DNA from: an uncultured Lachnospiraceae bacterium
GTDB lineage: Bacteria; Bacillota; Clostridia; Lachnospirales; Lachnospiraceae
Direction of reading: 5' to 3'
NCBI GenBank assembly: GCA_959022495.1
Contig: CAUEYX010000007.1
Coordinates: 47,940 to 111,939 of the forward strand
Length of the DNA stretch: 64,000 nucleotides
A model generated the notes under the pieces. The model saw nothing but the letters and a program-made list of their open reading frames with translations. It searched no databases and was not told the origin of the DNA. The translations under genes and the position numbers were made by a program. Of the stretch, positions 53,210-62,571 are shown in pieces; the stretch's first letter is position 1; each line of letters opens with the position of its first letter.

Positions 53210-53566
53210 ATGGCAAGAATCAAAGGCGGAATGAACGCTAAGAAGAAACATAACAGAACACTGAAACTGGCGAAAGGATACAGAGGAGCACGCTCCAAAC
53301 AGTACAGAGTTGCAAAGCAGTCTGTAATGAGAGCACTTACATCAGCTTACGCGGGAAGAAAACAGCGCAAGCGTCAGATGAGACAGCTCTGGATCGCACG
53401 TATCAACGCGGCGGCAAGAATGAACGGCCTGTCCTACAGCAAGTTCATGCACGGCTTGAAACTGGCGAATGTTGATATGAACAGAAAGATGCTGGCAGAG
53501 CTGGCGGTTAATGACAAAGAAGGATTCGCAACACTCGCTGCACTTGCAAAAGAGAAGGTTGCGTAG
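53210..53566 (+). CDS. rplT: 50S ribosomal protein L20
   Basis: The 118-residue protein ([16 protein letters not shown]..., then [10 protein letters not shown] and [11 protein letters not shown]) is a complete L20. It binds 23S rRNA early in assembly and, in Firmicutes, represses its own operon through the leader upstream of infC. RBS AGGAGG precedes ATG 53210; a terminator follows. Confidence 0.98.
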   Translation: MARIKGGMNAKKKHNRTLKLAKGYRGARSKQYRVAKQSVMRALTSAYAGRKQRKRQMRQLWIARINAAARMNGLSYSKFMHGLKLANVDMNRKMLAELAVNDKEGFATLAALAKEKVA

Positions 53567-53580
53567 TAAAATAAAGCCAG

Positions 53581-53613
53581 AAGCCCGGTCCCGGTTGGGA
53601 TTCGGGCTTTTCT
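53581..53613 (+). terminator. Terminator of infC-rpmI-rplT
   Basis: AAGCCCG (53581-53587) pairs with CGGGCTT (53603-53609), with an inner pairing and a following TTTCTTTT tract. Confidence 0.85.
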
Positions 53614-53668
53614 TTTATTTCATATTGTTGAGTTCCATGAATTTTATAAATGGGAGAAATAAGAAACC

Positions 53669-54334
53669 ATGAGACATATTTTGATTGTTGACGATGATAT
53701 CCATATTAATCGTATGCTGGAGCGTATTCTTGCAAAAGAGGGATATCGGATATCCCACGCATACTCCGGAACGGAAGCCCTGCTTTTTCTAAAAGCCGGC
53801 AGACCGGATTTGATTCTGCTGGACCGAATGCTGCCGGGGATTTCAGGAGATGAAGTGCTTCCCGAGATCAGAGATATCCCGGTTATCGTTATGAGTGCGA
53901 AGTCAGACGTGAAAGGAAAGGTGGAACTGCTGTTAGGCGGTGCCGCAGACTATATTACCAAACCTTTTGAGATAGAGGAACTGCTGGCAAGAATTGAAGT
54001 ACAGTTCAGGAAGATGAAAGGAAGCAGCGAGAGGAAAGTTAAAGAATACAGCGGCATTACGCTTGATACGGATACGCATGAGGTCTTTGCGGGCGGCTGC
54101 GAAGTAAAGCTGACAAGGACTGAATTTGCGATTTTGAAAATTTTGATGGAGAATCCGAGTCAGGTCATTACTAAAACACTTATCCTTGAACGCATCAGCG
54201 AGGACACGCCGGACTGTATGGAAAATTCTCTGAGAGTACATGTGAGCAATCTTCGTAAAAAACTCCGCGGGGCGTCAGGCAGAGATTATATCGAAGCTGT
54301 ATGGGGGATCGGCTTCAAAATGGCAGAAATATGA
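53669..54334 (+). CDS. OmpR-family response regulator
   Basis: The 221-residue protein has a receiver domain (IVDDD; phospho-acceptor Asp52 in LILLDRMLPG; Lys in YITKPFE) and a C-terminal winged helix (EVKLTRTEFAILKILMENPSQVI...NSLRVHVSNLRKKL). It heads the order RR, ABC ATPase, permease, histidine kinase, which typifies sensing and export of antimicrobial peptides or lantibiotics. The kinase at 56213 is the presumed partner. Confidence 0.9.
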   Translation: MRHILIVDDDIHINRMLERILAKEGYRISHAYSGTEALLFLKAGRPDLILLDRMLPGISGDEVLPEIRDIPVIVMSAKSDVKGKVELLLGGAADYITKPFEIEELLARIEVQFRKMKGSSERKVKEYSGITLDTDTHEVFAGGCEVKLTRTEFAILKILMENPSQVITKTLILERISEDTPDCMENSLRVHVSNLRKKLRGASGRDYIEAVWGIGFKMAEI

Positions 54335-54424
54335 ATCTTTACAGTTTCTTAGCAATTTTCTTAACAGCTTTCTTAACAGCCGGATATTAGAATGACACCA
54401 TCAGATAAAAAGGAGGCTGTTTTT

Positions 54425-55342
54425 ATGGAATATGTTTTAAAAACAAAAGAATTGACCAAAAGATATGGTCACTCCCTTGCCTTAAACGGTTTGAATATGA
54501 ATGTCCCTAAGGGAGCGATCTATGGATTTGTAGGGAAAAACGGCGCGGGAAAAACGACCCTCATACGACTGATATGTGGTCTGCAGGCAGTGACCTCAGG
54601 GGAGTATACCTTATATGGTGTGAAAGGTTCACATAGGGATGAGATACGTAAGGTAAGGAAAAGGATGGGCGCTGTTGTGGAGACACCATCCGTATATCCT
54701 GATATGACGGCTGCGGATAATATAAAGACGCAGTACCGGGTCTTAGGACTTCCCAGTTTCAAGGGCGTGGATGAGCTTCTCTCGCTGGTGGGACTGGAAG
54801 AGACAGGACGAAAATAGGTGAAAGATTTTTCTCTGGGGATGCGTCAGAGACTGGGCATCGCTGTGGCACTGGCAGGAAATCCGGATCTTCTCATACTGGA
54901 TGAGCCGACAAATGGGCTTGATCCGCAGGGAATCATCGAGATGCGGGAACTGATCTTAAAACTGAACGAGAACCGTCAGATCACGGTGCTCATATCCAGC
55001 CATAATTTGGATGAACTGTCTCGGATCGCCACATGTTACGGATTTATAGACAAGGGACGTATGGTAAAGGAGATGACGGGGCGTGAGTTACAGCAGGCCT
55101 GCCGAAAATGCACGGTTATGACGGTGGACGATACAGCGGAACTTGCCTGCGGACTTGAGATGATGGGATTTGAATACGACATCATTTCAGACAGAGAGGC
55201 AAAAGTGTATGGGGAGATCCCTGTATCGGAGCTGTCGATTGCCTTGGCAGGACAGAACTGTCACATTCTGTCCATGAGAGAACAGAACGAGACACTGGAA
55301 AGCTTCTACATCAATCTTGTGGGAGGTGGCAGATATGAGTAA
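54425..55342 (+). pseudogene. ABC transporter ATP-binding protein interrupted by an in-frame TAG
   Basis: One continuous frame of 305 codons runs from ATG 54425 (RBS GGAGG) to the stop at 55342, but codon 131 is TAG (54815-54817). The first part (130 residues) has Walker A GKNGAGKTT. The second part has signature FSLGMRQRLG, Walker B LLILDEPTNGLDP and the switch histidine (SSHNLDEL). Both together equal a normal lantibiotic/bacitracin-type ATPase of about 300 residues. The codon right after TAG is GTG, a potential restart at 54818. A single base change (AAG to TAG) explains the split. It is either a recent pseudogene, a two-part protein or a sequencing error. Confidence 0.85.
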
Positions 55343-56138
55343 TCTGATCTATGCAAATATCGCAAGATTGTGGAAGAATAGGATTTTTCTGACGGGGATG
55401 CTGTTTATGATTCTGGCAGGGGTGGCGATGGTATGGTGGGAACACAAGGAACTTTCAGTGTATACATCCCATGCGTATTTGTATGTGAAGCTGGATGATA
55501 TCTTTTTCAGATATGCAGCCTTCATTACGGTTGTCAGCGCGGTGTTTTGTCCTCTTTTTACAGGTGGCGAATACGGCGGAGGAGCGATGCGAAATAAGAT
55601 CATAGCAGGACATACAAGAGGCGAAATTTATCTGGCAGCACTGCTTACAAATACCGTGGCATGCATCCTGTTCAGTCTGGCTTATCTAGTGACTGTGACA
55701 GTGCTTGGCGTGCCGCTTATCGGAGGGTTAAAGACAGAGGCATTTGAGGTATTGCTGCTCGCGGCCGGGAGTATGGTGCTTATTATAGCGATTAGTTCGT
55801 TGTTTACCATGGCAGGGATGCTTATACAAAATCGTGCTGTGGCACCGGTGGTATGTATCTTAGGTATGTTTCTGGTGATGGCATTTACGAACGAAATACA
55901 AAGAACGCTGGAACAGCCGCGTTTTTATTATGATGATACAGTTAATCCAAATTATGTGGATGGAAAAGAGCGGGAGCGGCTTGAGCTTTTTTATAACATA
56001 TCCCCGGCAGGTCAGGGATTGCAGTATTCAAAACCCAGTGTGGAAAATGTAGGAGAAAAGTGCCTGTATTCTTTAGGTATAGTGGCAGTTACAACGGCTG
56101 TGGGGATATTTTTCTTCCGCGGAAAAGATATTCGCTGA
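55335..56138 (+). CDS. ABC-2 type transporter permease
   Basis: I start at ATG 55335 behind GGAGGTGG, giving 267 residues with six predicted membrane helices (FLTGMLFMILAGVAMVWW; AAFITVVSAVFCPLFTGGEYG; LAALLTNTVACILFSLAYLV and later ones). GGEYGGGAMRNKI is typical of ABC-2/lantibiotic-immunity permeases. It overlaps the ATPase frame by 8 bp, so the two were designed to be coupled. Its function depends on the interrupted ATPase. Confidence 0.85.
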   Translation: MSNLIYANIARLWKNRIFLTGMLFMILAGVAMVWWEHKELSVYTSHAYLYVKLDDIFFRYAAFITVVSAVFCPLFTGGEYGGGAMRNKIIAGHTRGEIYLAALLTNTVACILFSLAYLVTVTVLGVPLIGGLKTEAFEVLLLAAGSMVLIIAISSLFTMAGMLIQNRAVAPVVCILGMFLVMAFTNEIQRTLEQPRFYYDDTVNPNYVDGKERERLELFYNISPAGQGLQYSKPSVENVGEKCLYSLGIVAVTTAVGIFFFRGKDIR

Positions 56139-56212
56139 AAGGCCTGTACAAATTCTGTACAGGCTGGACAGAGGGAAAGCAAAGAAACAGTACAGTAACG
56201 GGAGCAGAACAG

Positions 56213-57121
56213 ATGAATATATGGGGATGGCTGATGATCACAGGACTGGCGGCCGCAGTCGCGCTTCTGGTGTTGAGATTATGTTATTTGAAAAAATCTG
56301 CCAGAGAAATACGTATGGCGTTTGAAGAGAAAACAGAACATAATACCAATACGCTGATTACAATTTCAGGCCATGACAGAGATATGCGTGAACTCGCAGA
56401 TGCGATGAACGAACAATTACAGAAATTCAATGAGAGCAGGCTAAAGTATGAACACGGCGATTTGGAATTAAAGGAGGCAGTCACGAATATATCACACGAT
56501 CTGAGGACTCCGCTGACCGCAGTCTACGGATATTTGAGACTTTTAAAGACAGAGGATGAGCCGGAGGCAGTAAGGGAATACTTGTCGGCGATTGAGAACC
56601 GAATCCGTGCGATGAAACAGCTCACTGAGGATTTGTTCCGTTATACCATTGCCGTCTCAGACATGAATGAGCTGGAGCGAAGAGAGGTTGTTGTGAACGG
56701 CGTGTTAGAGGAGTGTATTTCTTCATATTATGCAGTATTGAAAGAGAAAGGGATCGAGCCGGCTATCTCCATCCCGGAAGAGAAAATCGTGCGCCGGCTG
56801 AATGAAGACGCATTATCCCGTATTTTCGGCAACATATTGAGCAATGCGGTCAAATACAGTGACGGTGACCTTGAGATCACACTCAGTGAGGGGGGAGATA
56901 TTACCTTTTCTAATCATGCGAAAGACTTGGACGAGGTTCAGACAGCAAGGCTTTTTGACCGGTTCTATACTGTGCATTCAGCTGGGAAATCTACGGGGAT
57001 CGGTCTGTCCATCGCCCGGCTTTTGACCGAAGAGATGGGCGGAACGATTATGGCCGCTTATGCGGAAGGCAAAATCAGCATACAGGTGTCATTTGGCATT
57101 GAAATAAATACAGGGGAGTGA
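56213..57121 (+). CDS. Sensor histidine kinase
   Basis: I start at ATG 56213 (302 residues). One N-terminal membrane helix (LMITGLAAAVALLVLRLCYL) is followed by a linker, the H-box NISHDLRTPLTAVYGYL, N-box NILSNAVKYSD, and G-box region STGIGLSIARLL. There is almost no extracellular domain, as in intramembrane-sensing kinases that work with an ABC transporter. It pairs with the response regulator at 53669. Confidence 0.88.
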   Translation: MNIWGWLMITGLAAAVALLVLRLCYLKKSAREIRMAFEEKTEHNTNTLITISGHDRDMRELADAMNEQLQKFNESRLKYEHGDLELKEAVTNISHDLRTPLTAVYGYLRLLKTEDEPEAVREYLSAIENRIRAMKQLTEDLFRYTIAVSDMNELERREVVVNGVLEECISSYYAVLKEKGIEPAISIPEEKIVRRLNEDALSRIFGNILSNAVKYSDGDLEITLSEGGDITFSNHAKDLDEVQTARLFDRFYTVHSAGKSTGIGLSIARLLTEEMGGTIMAAYAEGKISIQVSFGIEINTGE

Positions 57122-57126
57122 TAACA

Positions 57127-58146
57127 ATGAGAAACCATGAAGTGACAACAGAGCAGCCTCTTTTAGATGAGGCAGGGAGGATCAAAGAACCCGGATGGGC
57201 AAGACGTCAGGTATGGCATTACGACAGGGAGAAAATTACAGCGCCGAAACGGCGGATCAAAGAATGGGATTATTATCTGGTCATGAACGAAGATTATGCC
57301 GCGGCGTTTACTCTTTCAGACGACGGGTACATTGGGCTCCAATCCGTCTCTCTTTTGAATTTCAAAGAAAAATGGGAGCATACAGAGACGATTTTGACAC
57401 CATTTCCGATGGGAAAGATGAAGATGCCTGCCTCGTCCTCGGAAGGTGATATTATTTATAAGGATAAGCGGCTGCGCATGGAGTTCAAGGTGGAAGAAGG
57501 AAAGCGTCTGATCTCCTGTGATTTTAAAGATTTTTATCAGGGAAAGCCGTTCTATTGCGAGATTACTCTGGAGCAGCCGAGAATGGACACCATGGTTATC
57601 GCGACGCCATGGAGCGGAAAGAACGCTTTTTACTACAATCAGAAGATCAACTGTATGCCAGCAGAAGGATACATGGCTTATGATGACATGACATACTGGT
57701 TCAGTCCGAAGACAGACTATGGCACCCTGGACTGGGGGCGCGGAGTGTGGACGTACGACAATACATGGTACTGGGCTTCCGGTAACGGTACGGTGGGAGG
57801 CAGGCCATTTGGATTTAATATCGGATATGGCTTCGGAGACACATCCGCCGCGACAGAAAATATTCTCTTCTACAATGGGAAAGGACATAAGCTGGACGAT
57901 GTGACCTTCCACATCCCGGAGGAAGACTATTTGAAACCGTGGAGATTTTCATCCAGCGATGGGCGCTTTGAGATGGAATTCAATCCGGTGCTCGACCGGG
58001 CGGCCAGTATTTCGGCAGCGGTTATTTTTTCCGATCAGCATCAGGTATTCGGGAAAATGAGCGGGAAAGCAGTGCTGGATGACGGCAGATTCATTGAACT
58101 AAAAGATTTCATGTGTTTTGCGGAAAAAGTGCATAACAGGTATTGA
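57127..58146 (+). CDS. DUF2804 family protein
   Basis: I prefer ATG 57127, which lies 9 nt after AGGGGAG, over the GTG at 57118; the product has 339 residues. It contains the DUF2804 pattern: EQPLLDEAGRIKEPGWARR, DYYLVMNEDYAAAF, DWGRGVWTYDNTWYWASG and GFNIGYGFGD. The beta-rich family is found in many bacteria and resembles lipocalin/AttH-like folds; its function is unknown. It begins within 6 bp of the kinase stop. Confidence 0.83.
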   Translation: MRNHEVTTEQPLLDEAGRIKEPGWARRQVWHYDREKITAPKRRIKEWDYYLVMNEDYAAAFTLSDDGYIGLQSVSLLNFKEKWEHTETILTPFPMGKMKMPASSSEGDIIYKDKRLRMEFKVEEGKRLISCDFKDFYQGKPFYCEITLEQPRMDTMVIATPWSGKNAFYYNQKINCMPAEGYMAYDDMTYWFSPKTDYGTLDWGRGVWTYDNTWYWASGNGTVGGRPFGFNIGYGFGDTSAATENILFYNGKGHKLDDVTFHIPEEDYLKPWRFSSSDGRFEMEFNPVLDRAASISAAVIFSDQHQVFGKMSGKAVLDDGRFIELKDFMCFAEKVHNRY

Positions 58147-58270
58147 AAATGATTTCGGTGTTTTAAGGAAAACAGCAGAAAATACCAGAACCCATTTACG
58201 ATGCAAAAATGATACAATTTACGGGTACACTTTCTTTTGAAGGCGCGGAAAAGTGGAAGAGGTTAAACGT

Positions 58271-58930
58271 ATGATAGAGATACTTATCGTGGAGGATGAC
58301 CATCAGATAGGCGAATTAATAAGGGTAAACCTTGCGGGCGCTGGCTATGCGTGCACCTGTATCAGTGACGGCATAGAGGCGGCCGATCTTCTGGAACAGA
58401 GACGGTTCGATCTGATTCTTCTGGATATTATGCTGCCGGGGGCCGACGGATATGAGCTGCTGGAGTACATCCGTCCTCTGGAAATTCCCGTGATATTCCT
58501 GACGGCAAAAACGCAGGTGAATGATATTGTAAAGGGCCTGCGGCTTGGCGCGGAAGATTATATGACGAAGCCCTTTGATATTATGGAGCTGACGGCAAGA
58601 GTGGAGACGGTGTTAAGGCGGTACAATAAAAAAGATTCGTTACTGACGTGCGGGGATGTAACGGTGGATCTTCTGTCTCACACGGTGACAAAAGGGGGCG
58701 CAGAGGTAAACCTTACAGTGAAGGAGTATGAACTTCTCCTGCTCTTTATCAGAAACCGGAATATTGCCCTGTTCCGGGACCGGATATATGAGAGTGTATG
58801 GAAAGAAGAATATATGGGCAACAGCCGCACCGTTGATCTTCATGTCCAGAGACTGCGCAGGAAGCTGGAATGGGGGGAGAAGATCAGCGCGGTATACAAG
58901 GTCGGGTACAGGCTGGAGGAAAGACAATGA
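58271..58930 (+). CDS. OmpR-family response regulator
   Basis: I start at ATG 58271 after an AAGAGG site. The 219-residue protein has a receiver (IVEDD; Asp52 in LILLDIMLPG; Lys in YMTKPFD) and winged helix (EVNLTVKEYELLLLF...RTVDLHVQRLRRKL). Its stop overlaps the next gene's start (ATGA), so the kinase at 58927 is its partner. Confidence 0.92.
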   Translation: MIEILIVEDDHQIGELIRVNLAGAGYACTCISDGIEAADLLEQRRFDLILLDIMLPGADGYELLEYIRPLEIPVIFLTAKTQVNDIVKGLRLGAEDYMTKPFDIMELTARVETVLRRYNKKDSLLTCGDVTVDLLSHTVTKGGAEVNLTVKEYELLLLFIRNRNIALFRDRIYESVWKEEYMGNSRTVDLHVQRLRRKLEWGEKISAVYKVGYRLEERQ

Positions 58931-60339
58931 GATTGTTCTGGCGCATATTTTTAAGCGTTATCACAGTAACCATAATGGTGTTCTGTATCAGCGGCCATTT
59001 CCTGATCTATGCTTTTTTTGCTTCATCAATGAAAGAGAAGACCGATCTTTCCGTTCGATCAAATATTTCATTCTGCCGGTCAGTTGAGACAGCGGCAGTG
59101 AAGATGTACGGCGAAGAGCCGCTGTCCGAAGAAAAAGTACAGAAGTTTATCCGTTCTGTGAGTATTTCCTCTGTGCAGGAAAATGTCCAATTCCTTATAA
59201 CAGATCAGAAGGGAGAAACGCTTTATAGAATGGCAGACACGAAGATCGGTGTGAACAAGGATCTGTTAAGGGCGGCTGACAGCGAGGCGGCAGTGTATAC
59301 GATAGAAAAAGCGGGAGGCAGATATTATTTAAACACAGCGGGAATCGCAAAGATCGGGCAGAACGATTATTTTGTGCAGAATATAAGTGATATCAGTTCT
59401 ATATATGAGCAGAAAACAGTTCAATATAAGATATTTGCGGTCTGCATGGGGATTCTGATTCTGGTTACAGCGACAGCAGTGTTTGCTCTTTCTATGTGGA
59501 TCACGCTGCCGATACAGAAACTCTCACAGGCTGCCAAGGAAATCGGCGCCGGCGATTATAAGAAAAAGCTTGTACTCAGGGGCAGTGATGAGATCACAGA
59601 TCTGGCACAGGAGTTTAACAAAATGTCAGAACATCTTGAGAAGAGTGTGGCTGAATTGAAAGATGCGGCCAGGCGCCAGGAAACATTTGTCGGAAGTTTT
59701 TCGCATGAGATGAAAACGCCCCTTACTTCCATTATCGGCTATTCGGATATGCTCCGCTCAAAGCAGATGACAGAAGAGGAACGGATGATCTACGGAGATT
59801 ATATATACCAGCAGGGCAGGAGACTGGAGAATCTGTCACACAAGATGCTGGAGCTTATTGTGCTGCAGAGAACGGATTTCGATATGAAGAAAGTCTCACT
59901 GAAAAAGCTGTTTGCTGAAGCTGCGGAGGAGCTGGCTCCGATTCTGGAAGAGAGAAAAATCAGGATGCGGGTAAGTGTGGGAAATATACAGCTTATGGCA
60001 GAGCCGGATTTGATAAAAACCGCTTTTTTAAATTTTCTTGATAACAGTATAAAGGCAGTCGGGGAAAACGGAGAGATCCGGATTCGTGCCAAAGGGATAC
60101 AAGAGGGCGTGACGGTCACGGTCTCTGACAATGGCAGAGGAATCCCTCAAAAGGATCTGGAGCGGGTGACAGAGAGTTTTTACATGGCAGACCGATCGCG
60201 CAGATATGAAAATGGAAGCGTTGGGCTGGGGCTGTCTATATGTACGCGGATACTTAAGATCCATCATGCGTCAATGAAGATCTGGAGTGAGGAAGGCTGG
60301 GGGACGGAAATTCAGATTGTTTTCGGGAGGAACGCATGA
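58927..60339 (+). CDS. Sensor histidine kinase with extracytoplasmic sensor and HAMP
   Basis: The 470-residue kinase has two membrane helices (about 8-32 and 162-188) bounding an extracytoplasmic domain of ~130 residues, then HAMP (LPIQKLSQAAKEIGAGDY), H-box SFSHEMKTPLTSIIGYSD, N-box FLNFLDNSIKAV and G-box GSVGLGLSICTRIL. It overlaps the response regulator by 4 bp and a membrane-anchored protein gene by 4 bp, so three genes are translationally coupled. Confidence 0.92.
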   Translation: MRLFWRIFLSVITVTIMVFCISGHFLIYAFFASSMKEKTDLSVRSNISFCRSVETAAVKMYGEEPLSEEKVQKFIRSVSISSVQENVQFLITDQKGETLYRMADTKIGVNKDLLRAADSEAAVYTIEKAGGRYYLNTAGIAKIGQNDYFVQNISDISSIYEQKTVQYKIFAVCMGILILVTATAVFALSMWITLPIQKLSQAAKEIGAGDYKKKLVLRGSDEITDLAQEFNKMSEHLEKSVAELKDAARRQETFVGSFSHEMKTPLTSIIGYSDMLRSKQMTEEERMIYGDYIYQQGRRLENLSHKMLELIVLQRTDFDMKKVSLKKLFAEAAEELAPILEERKIRMRVSVGNIQLMAEPDLIKTAFLNFLDNSIKAVGENGEIRIRAKGIQEGVTVTVSDNGRGIPQKDLERVTESFYMADRSRRYENGSVGLGLSICTRILKIHHASMKIWSEEGWGTEIQIVFGRNA

Positions 60340-61097
60340 AAAGAAAAAACATAATTCTGATCTTTGTTCTGGCGGCAGTGATTACAATTTGCGCGCTGTC
60401 GCCCCTTTTTGTGTCTAAACTGCTGGACGGAGCGAAAGTGGGGAAGATACAGATGGATAAAACACCGACCCACGGCAGCCAGACAGAATTGAGCCTGGCG
60501 GAGAAGATCCGGATATATTCTCACCCGGAAAGCGTAGTAGAAAGCCAGCCGGAAGATTCACAAGGGGTGCTGAAGGAAGAGTTCGCAAAGGAAAATGCGG
60601 AGATCTATTCTATTGTCAGAAATGAGATATCTGAGCTTCAAAAGAGGGGTCTTTTTTCTGATGATGTTGAACAGATCTTTGATGAAGAGACGGCATGGGC
60701 ATATCAAGTATACACTTGTATGGGATTTGATGGAAATTACGTTACGGTATGGAGAGTATCCATCACGGGATATGGGTACATGGAGATGGAAATTCTTTCG
60801 GATTCCCAAAAGATCGTTTGTATGACTGCTGATTTTTGCTTGAATATTTTTGATTATGAGGGACTGGATGATTCTGAGGAAATGTCTTGGTTTAGTGAGG
60901 CGTGGGGAGATTACCTGGGATTAGAGAGCGCTGGGGGAACGAGGGAAGATATGCTCTTCCAATATAGAGATGAAAGAGGAACAAATATCCTCTATACCCT
61001 GGCATGGGAGACAGATTCTTTTTCTATTTCTCTCTATATATATCCTAAGATGGAACCGGAGGAATTAGACCAGGAAGGTGAGATCGAATCCGGATGA
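60336..61097 (+). CDS. Membrane-anchored protein coupled to the two-component system
   Basis: The 253-residue protein begins KRKNIILIFVLAAVITICAL, a signal anchor, followed by an acidic extracytoplasmic domain rich in aromatic residues and beta strands (GNYVTVWRVSITGYGYMEME). No family was recognised. It overlaps the kinase gene by ATGA, so it is produced together with the kinase and may modulate its sensing; this is inference. Confidence 0.75.
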   Translation: MKRKNIILIFVLAAVITICALSPLFVSKLLDGAKVGKIQMDKTPTHGSQTELSLAEKIRIYSHPESVVESQPEDSQGVLKEEFAKENAEIYSIVRNEISELQKRGLFSDDVEQIFDEETAWAYQVYTCMGFDGNYVTVWRVSITGYGYMEMEILSDSQKIVCMTADFCLNIFDYEGLDDSEEMSWFSEAWGDYLGLESAGGTREDMLFQYRDERGTNILYTLAWETDSFSISLYIYPKMEPEELDQEGEIESG

Positions 61098-61193
61098 GAA
61101 GTATAGGAGGAGCTTTGCAGTCCGTGCTGTTTTCAGCAAGTGGATGTGATACAACTTTGTTACAGAATATAGACACTTAAGATACACCTTCTA

Positions 61194-61228
61194 TCTATGA
61201 TAATGCCTGCAGCAGTGCTTATCATAGA
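61194..61228 (+). promoter_or_regulatory. Inverted repeat just upstream of the C39-like gene's RBS
   Basis: TCTATGATAA (61194-61203) and TTATCATAGA (61219-61228) are perfect 10-bp arms with a 15-bp centre. The RBS AGGAGG starts two bases later. It could be an operator or an mRNA hairpin controlling translation; no T-tract follows. Confidence 0.5.
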
Positions 61229-61242
61229 CAGGAGGTGCTATT

Positions 61243-62079
61243 ATGTATAAAACAGAACTCGACAGAAAAGGCAGGATTGAGTGGGCACAGACAAAAAGAA
61301 AGCGGGGGAGAAAGAAGAGAAGAACAAGAATCTTCTACGCTGCATGTATCGTGCTGGCAGCTGTCTGTGCCTGGGCGCAGGTCAATGCCATGATATGCCG
61401 GAAATTGGAGGGAGGGGCCAAAGAGGTGGATTCCATTTTTGCCGGAAGCACGACAAAGGAAAAAAAAGGAATGTATACGGAGAAAGTGGAGTGCGTTTTT
61501 CAGAATCCAGAACTTCCGACAGGATGTGAGGCTGCTGCGGGGACAATGCTCCTGCGCGCCTATGGGTATGAAGCAGAGAAAACGCGGACAGCAGGCCTGC
61601 TCAGAAAAGAGAATCGGATCGAAGGAGAGAACGGGTTGGTCTATGGTCCGGACCCTGACGATGCCTTTGTCGGAGATCCATCAGATCAAGGAGGATTCGG
61701 GGTATTCCCCGGACCGCTGGCCGAGGCATTACAACAGATTATTGACAGTCAGGAAGGCGTTCATACGGTAAGGGCATTGTATGGATTGAGTGAGAGGAGC
61801 ATTTTAGAATATATTGACCGGGGTATCCCTCTCTGTGTCTGGACATCAATGTATGACATGGAGATAGAGTGGAAGACCGGATGGTATCTTACAAAAAATG
61901 GGGCGATTACAGATGAGTTCTTTTGCTGGCCGTCCGGCGAACACTGTGTTGTGCTGACCGGCTATGATGAAGAAAAAGTCGTGGTCTGTGATCCTCTTGA
62001 AGGAGAGTGTACATATCCGAGAGAATCTTTTTTCCGACATTATGAGCAGGTGGGAAGCTATGCTCTTGTTGTAGAATGA
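61243..62079 (+). CDS. Membrane-anchored C39-like peptidase family protein
   Basis: The 278-residue protein starts with a basic N-terminus and a membrane helix (IFYAACIVLAAVCAWAQV), then a C39-type cysteine peptidase fold. Cys95 in LPTGCEAAAG, His234 in GEHCVVLTGYD and Asp250 in VVCDP form the expected catalytic triad. Such extracytoplasmic peptidase_C39_2 proteins are widespread in Firmicutes and their substrates are unknown; bacteriocin-leader cleavage is not implied without an ABC transporter fusion. RBS AGGAGG precedes ATG 61243. It follows the RR/kinase/anchored-protein set and may belong to its regulon. Confidence 0.85.
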   Translation: MYKTELDRKGRIEWAQTKRKRGRKKRRTRIFYAACIVLAAVCAWAQVNAMICRKLEGGAKEVDSIFAGSTTKEKKGMYTEKVECVFQNPELPTGCEAAAGTMLLRAYGYEAEKTRTAGLLRKENRIEGENGLVYGPDPDDAFVGDPSDQGGFGVFPGPLAEALQQIIDSQEGVHTVRALYGLSERSILEYIDRGIPLCVWTSMYDMEIEWKTGWYLTKNGAITDEFFCWPSGEHCVVLTGYDEEKVVVCDPLEGECTYPRESFFRHYEQVGSYALVVE

Positions 62080-62151
62080 ACCGTAGTATTTCACATTTGA
62101 GATAGACGGAATGTCTGAAAGAAGAATAGCTGGAAGAAGCAAGAGAAAGGG

Positions 62152-62180
62152 TTGACATTCCTGCTGTACCGTGATAAAGT
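62152..62180 (+). promoter_or_regulatory. Promoter of the T-box-trpB unit
   Basis: TTGACA (62152-62157) and TAAAGT (62175-62180) are spaced by 17 bp, placing the transcript start just before the T-box leader. Confidence 0.7.
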
Positions 62181-62187
62181 TTCTTTA

Positions 62188-62474
62188 AACCGATGACGAA
62201 GAGTAAGTAGCTTCAAGGTACTGTTTTCCAGAGAGCGGCGGATGGTGGGAACGCGGCAGGCAAGTAGTGAGGCGAATGGACTTCCGAGGGCGAGCTGAAC
62301 GCAATGGCAAGTAGGCGGGCCGGAGAGCGAACTCCGTTAACAAAGAGAGCATATGTCAGTATGCATGAGAGGGTGTATTACCGATACACCAAGCCGGGTG
62401 GCACCGCAGGAGTTTGTGTTAATGTAGCTCTTGTCCCTGCAATAGTTATTTGTATGGGATGAGAGCTTTTTTTA
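62188..62474 (+). promoter_or_regulatory. Tryptophan T-box riboswitch
   Basis: The leader has stem I features (GAGTAAGTAGC, AGAGAGCGGCGGATGGTGGGAA) and the specifier loop GCGAATGGACTTC, where the codon reads UGG for tryptophan. The T-box sequence GGGTGGCACCGCAG pairs with uncharged tRNA ends. The terminator AGCTCTTGTCCC/GGGATGAGAGCT (62426-62437/62456-62467) runs into seven Ts. Uncharged tRNA-Trp should stabilise the antiterminator and turn on the trpB-like gene 98 nt downstream. Confidence 0.92.
62426..62474 (+). terminator. T-box intrinsic terminator
   Basis: Two paired blocks (AGCTCT/AGAGCT and TCCC/GGGA) surround an 18-nt loop and are followed by a T-tract. This terminator is the regulated stop of the Trp T-box. 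Confidence 0.85.
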
Positions 62475-62571
62475 TAAAAATCAGCCGTGCCGGCAGAAAT
62501 TTGAAGAGGGACAAATAAAAACCGCCAGAATTTTTAGAAAAAGCTGCACATCCCGGAAAGGAGAAGAAAAA

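Noticed and set aside
61243..62079. C39-like protein as a bacteriocin-processing ABC exporter
   Set aside because: No ABC or transmembrane transporter domain is fused or adjacent, and no double-glycine precursor peptide is visible nearby.
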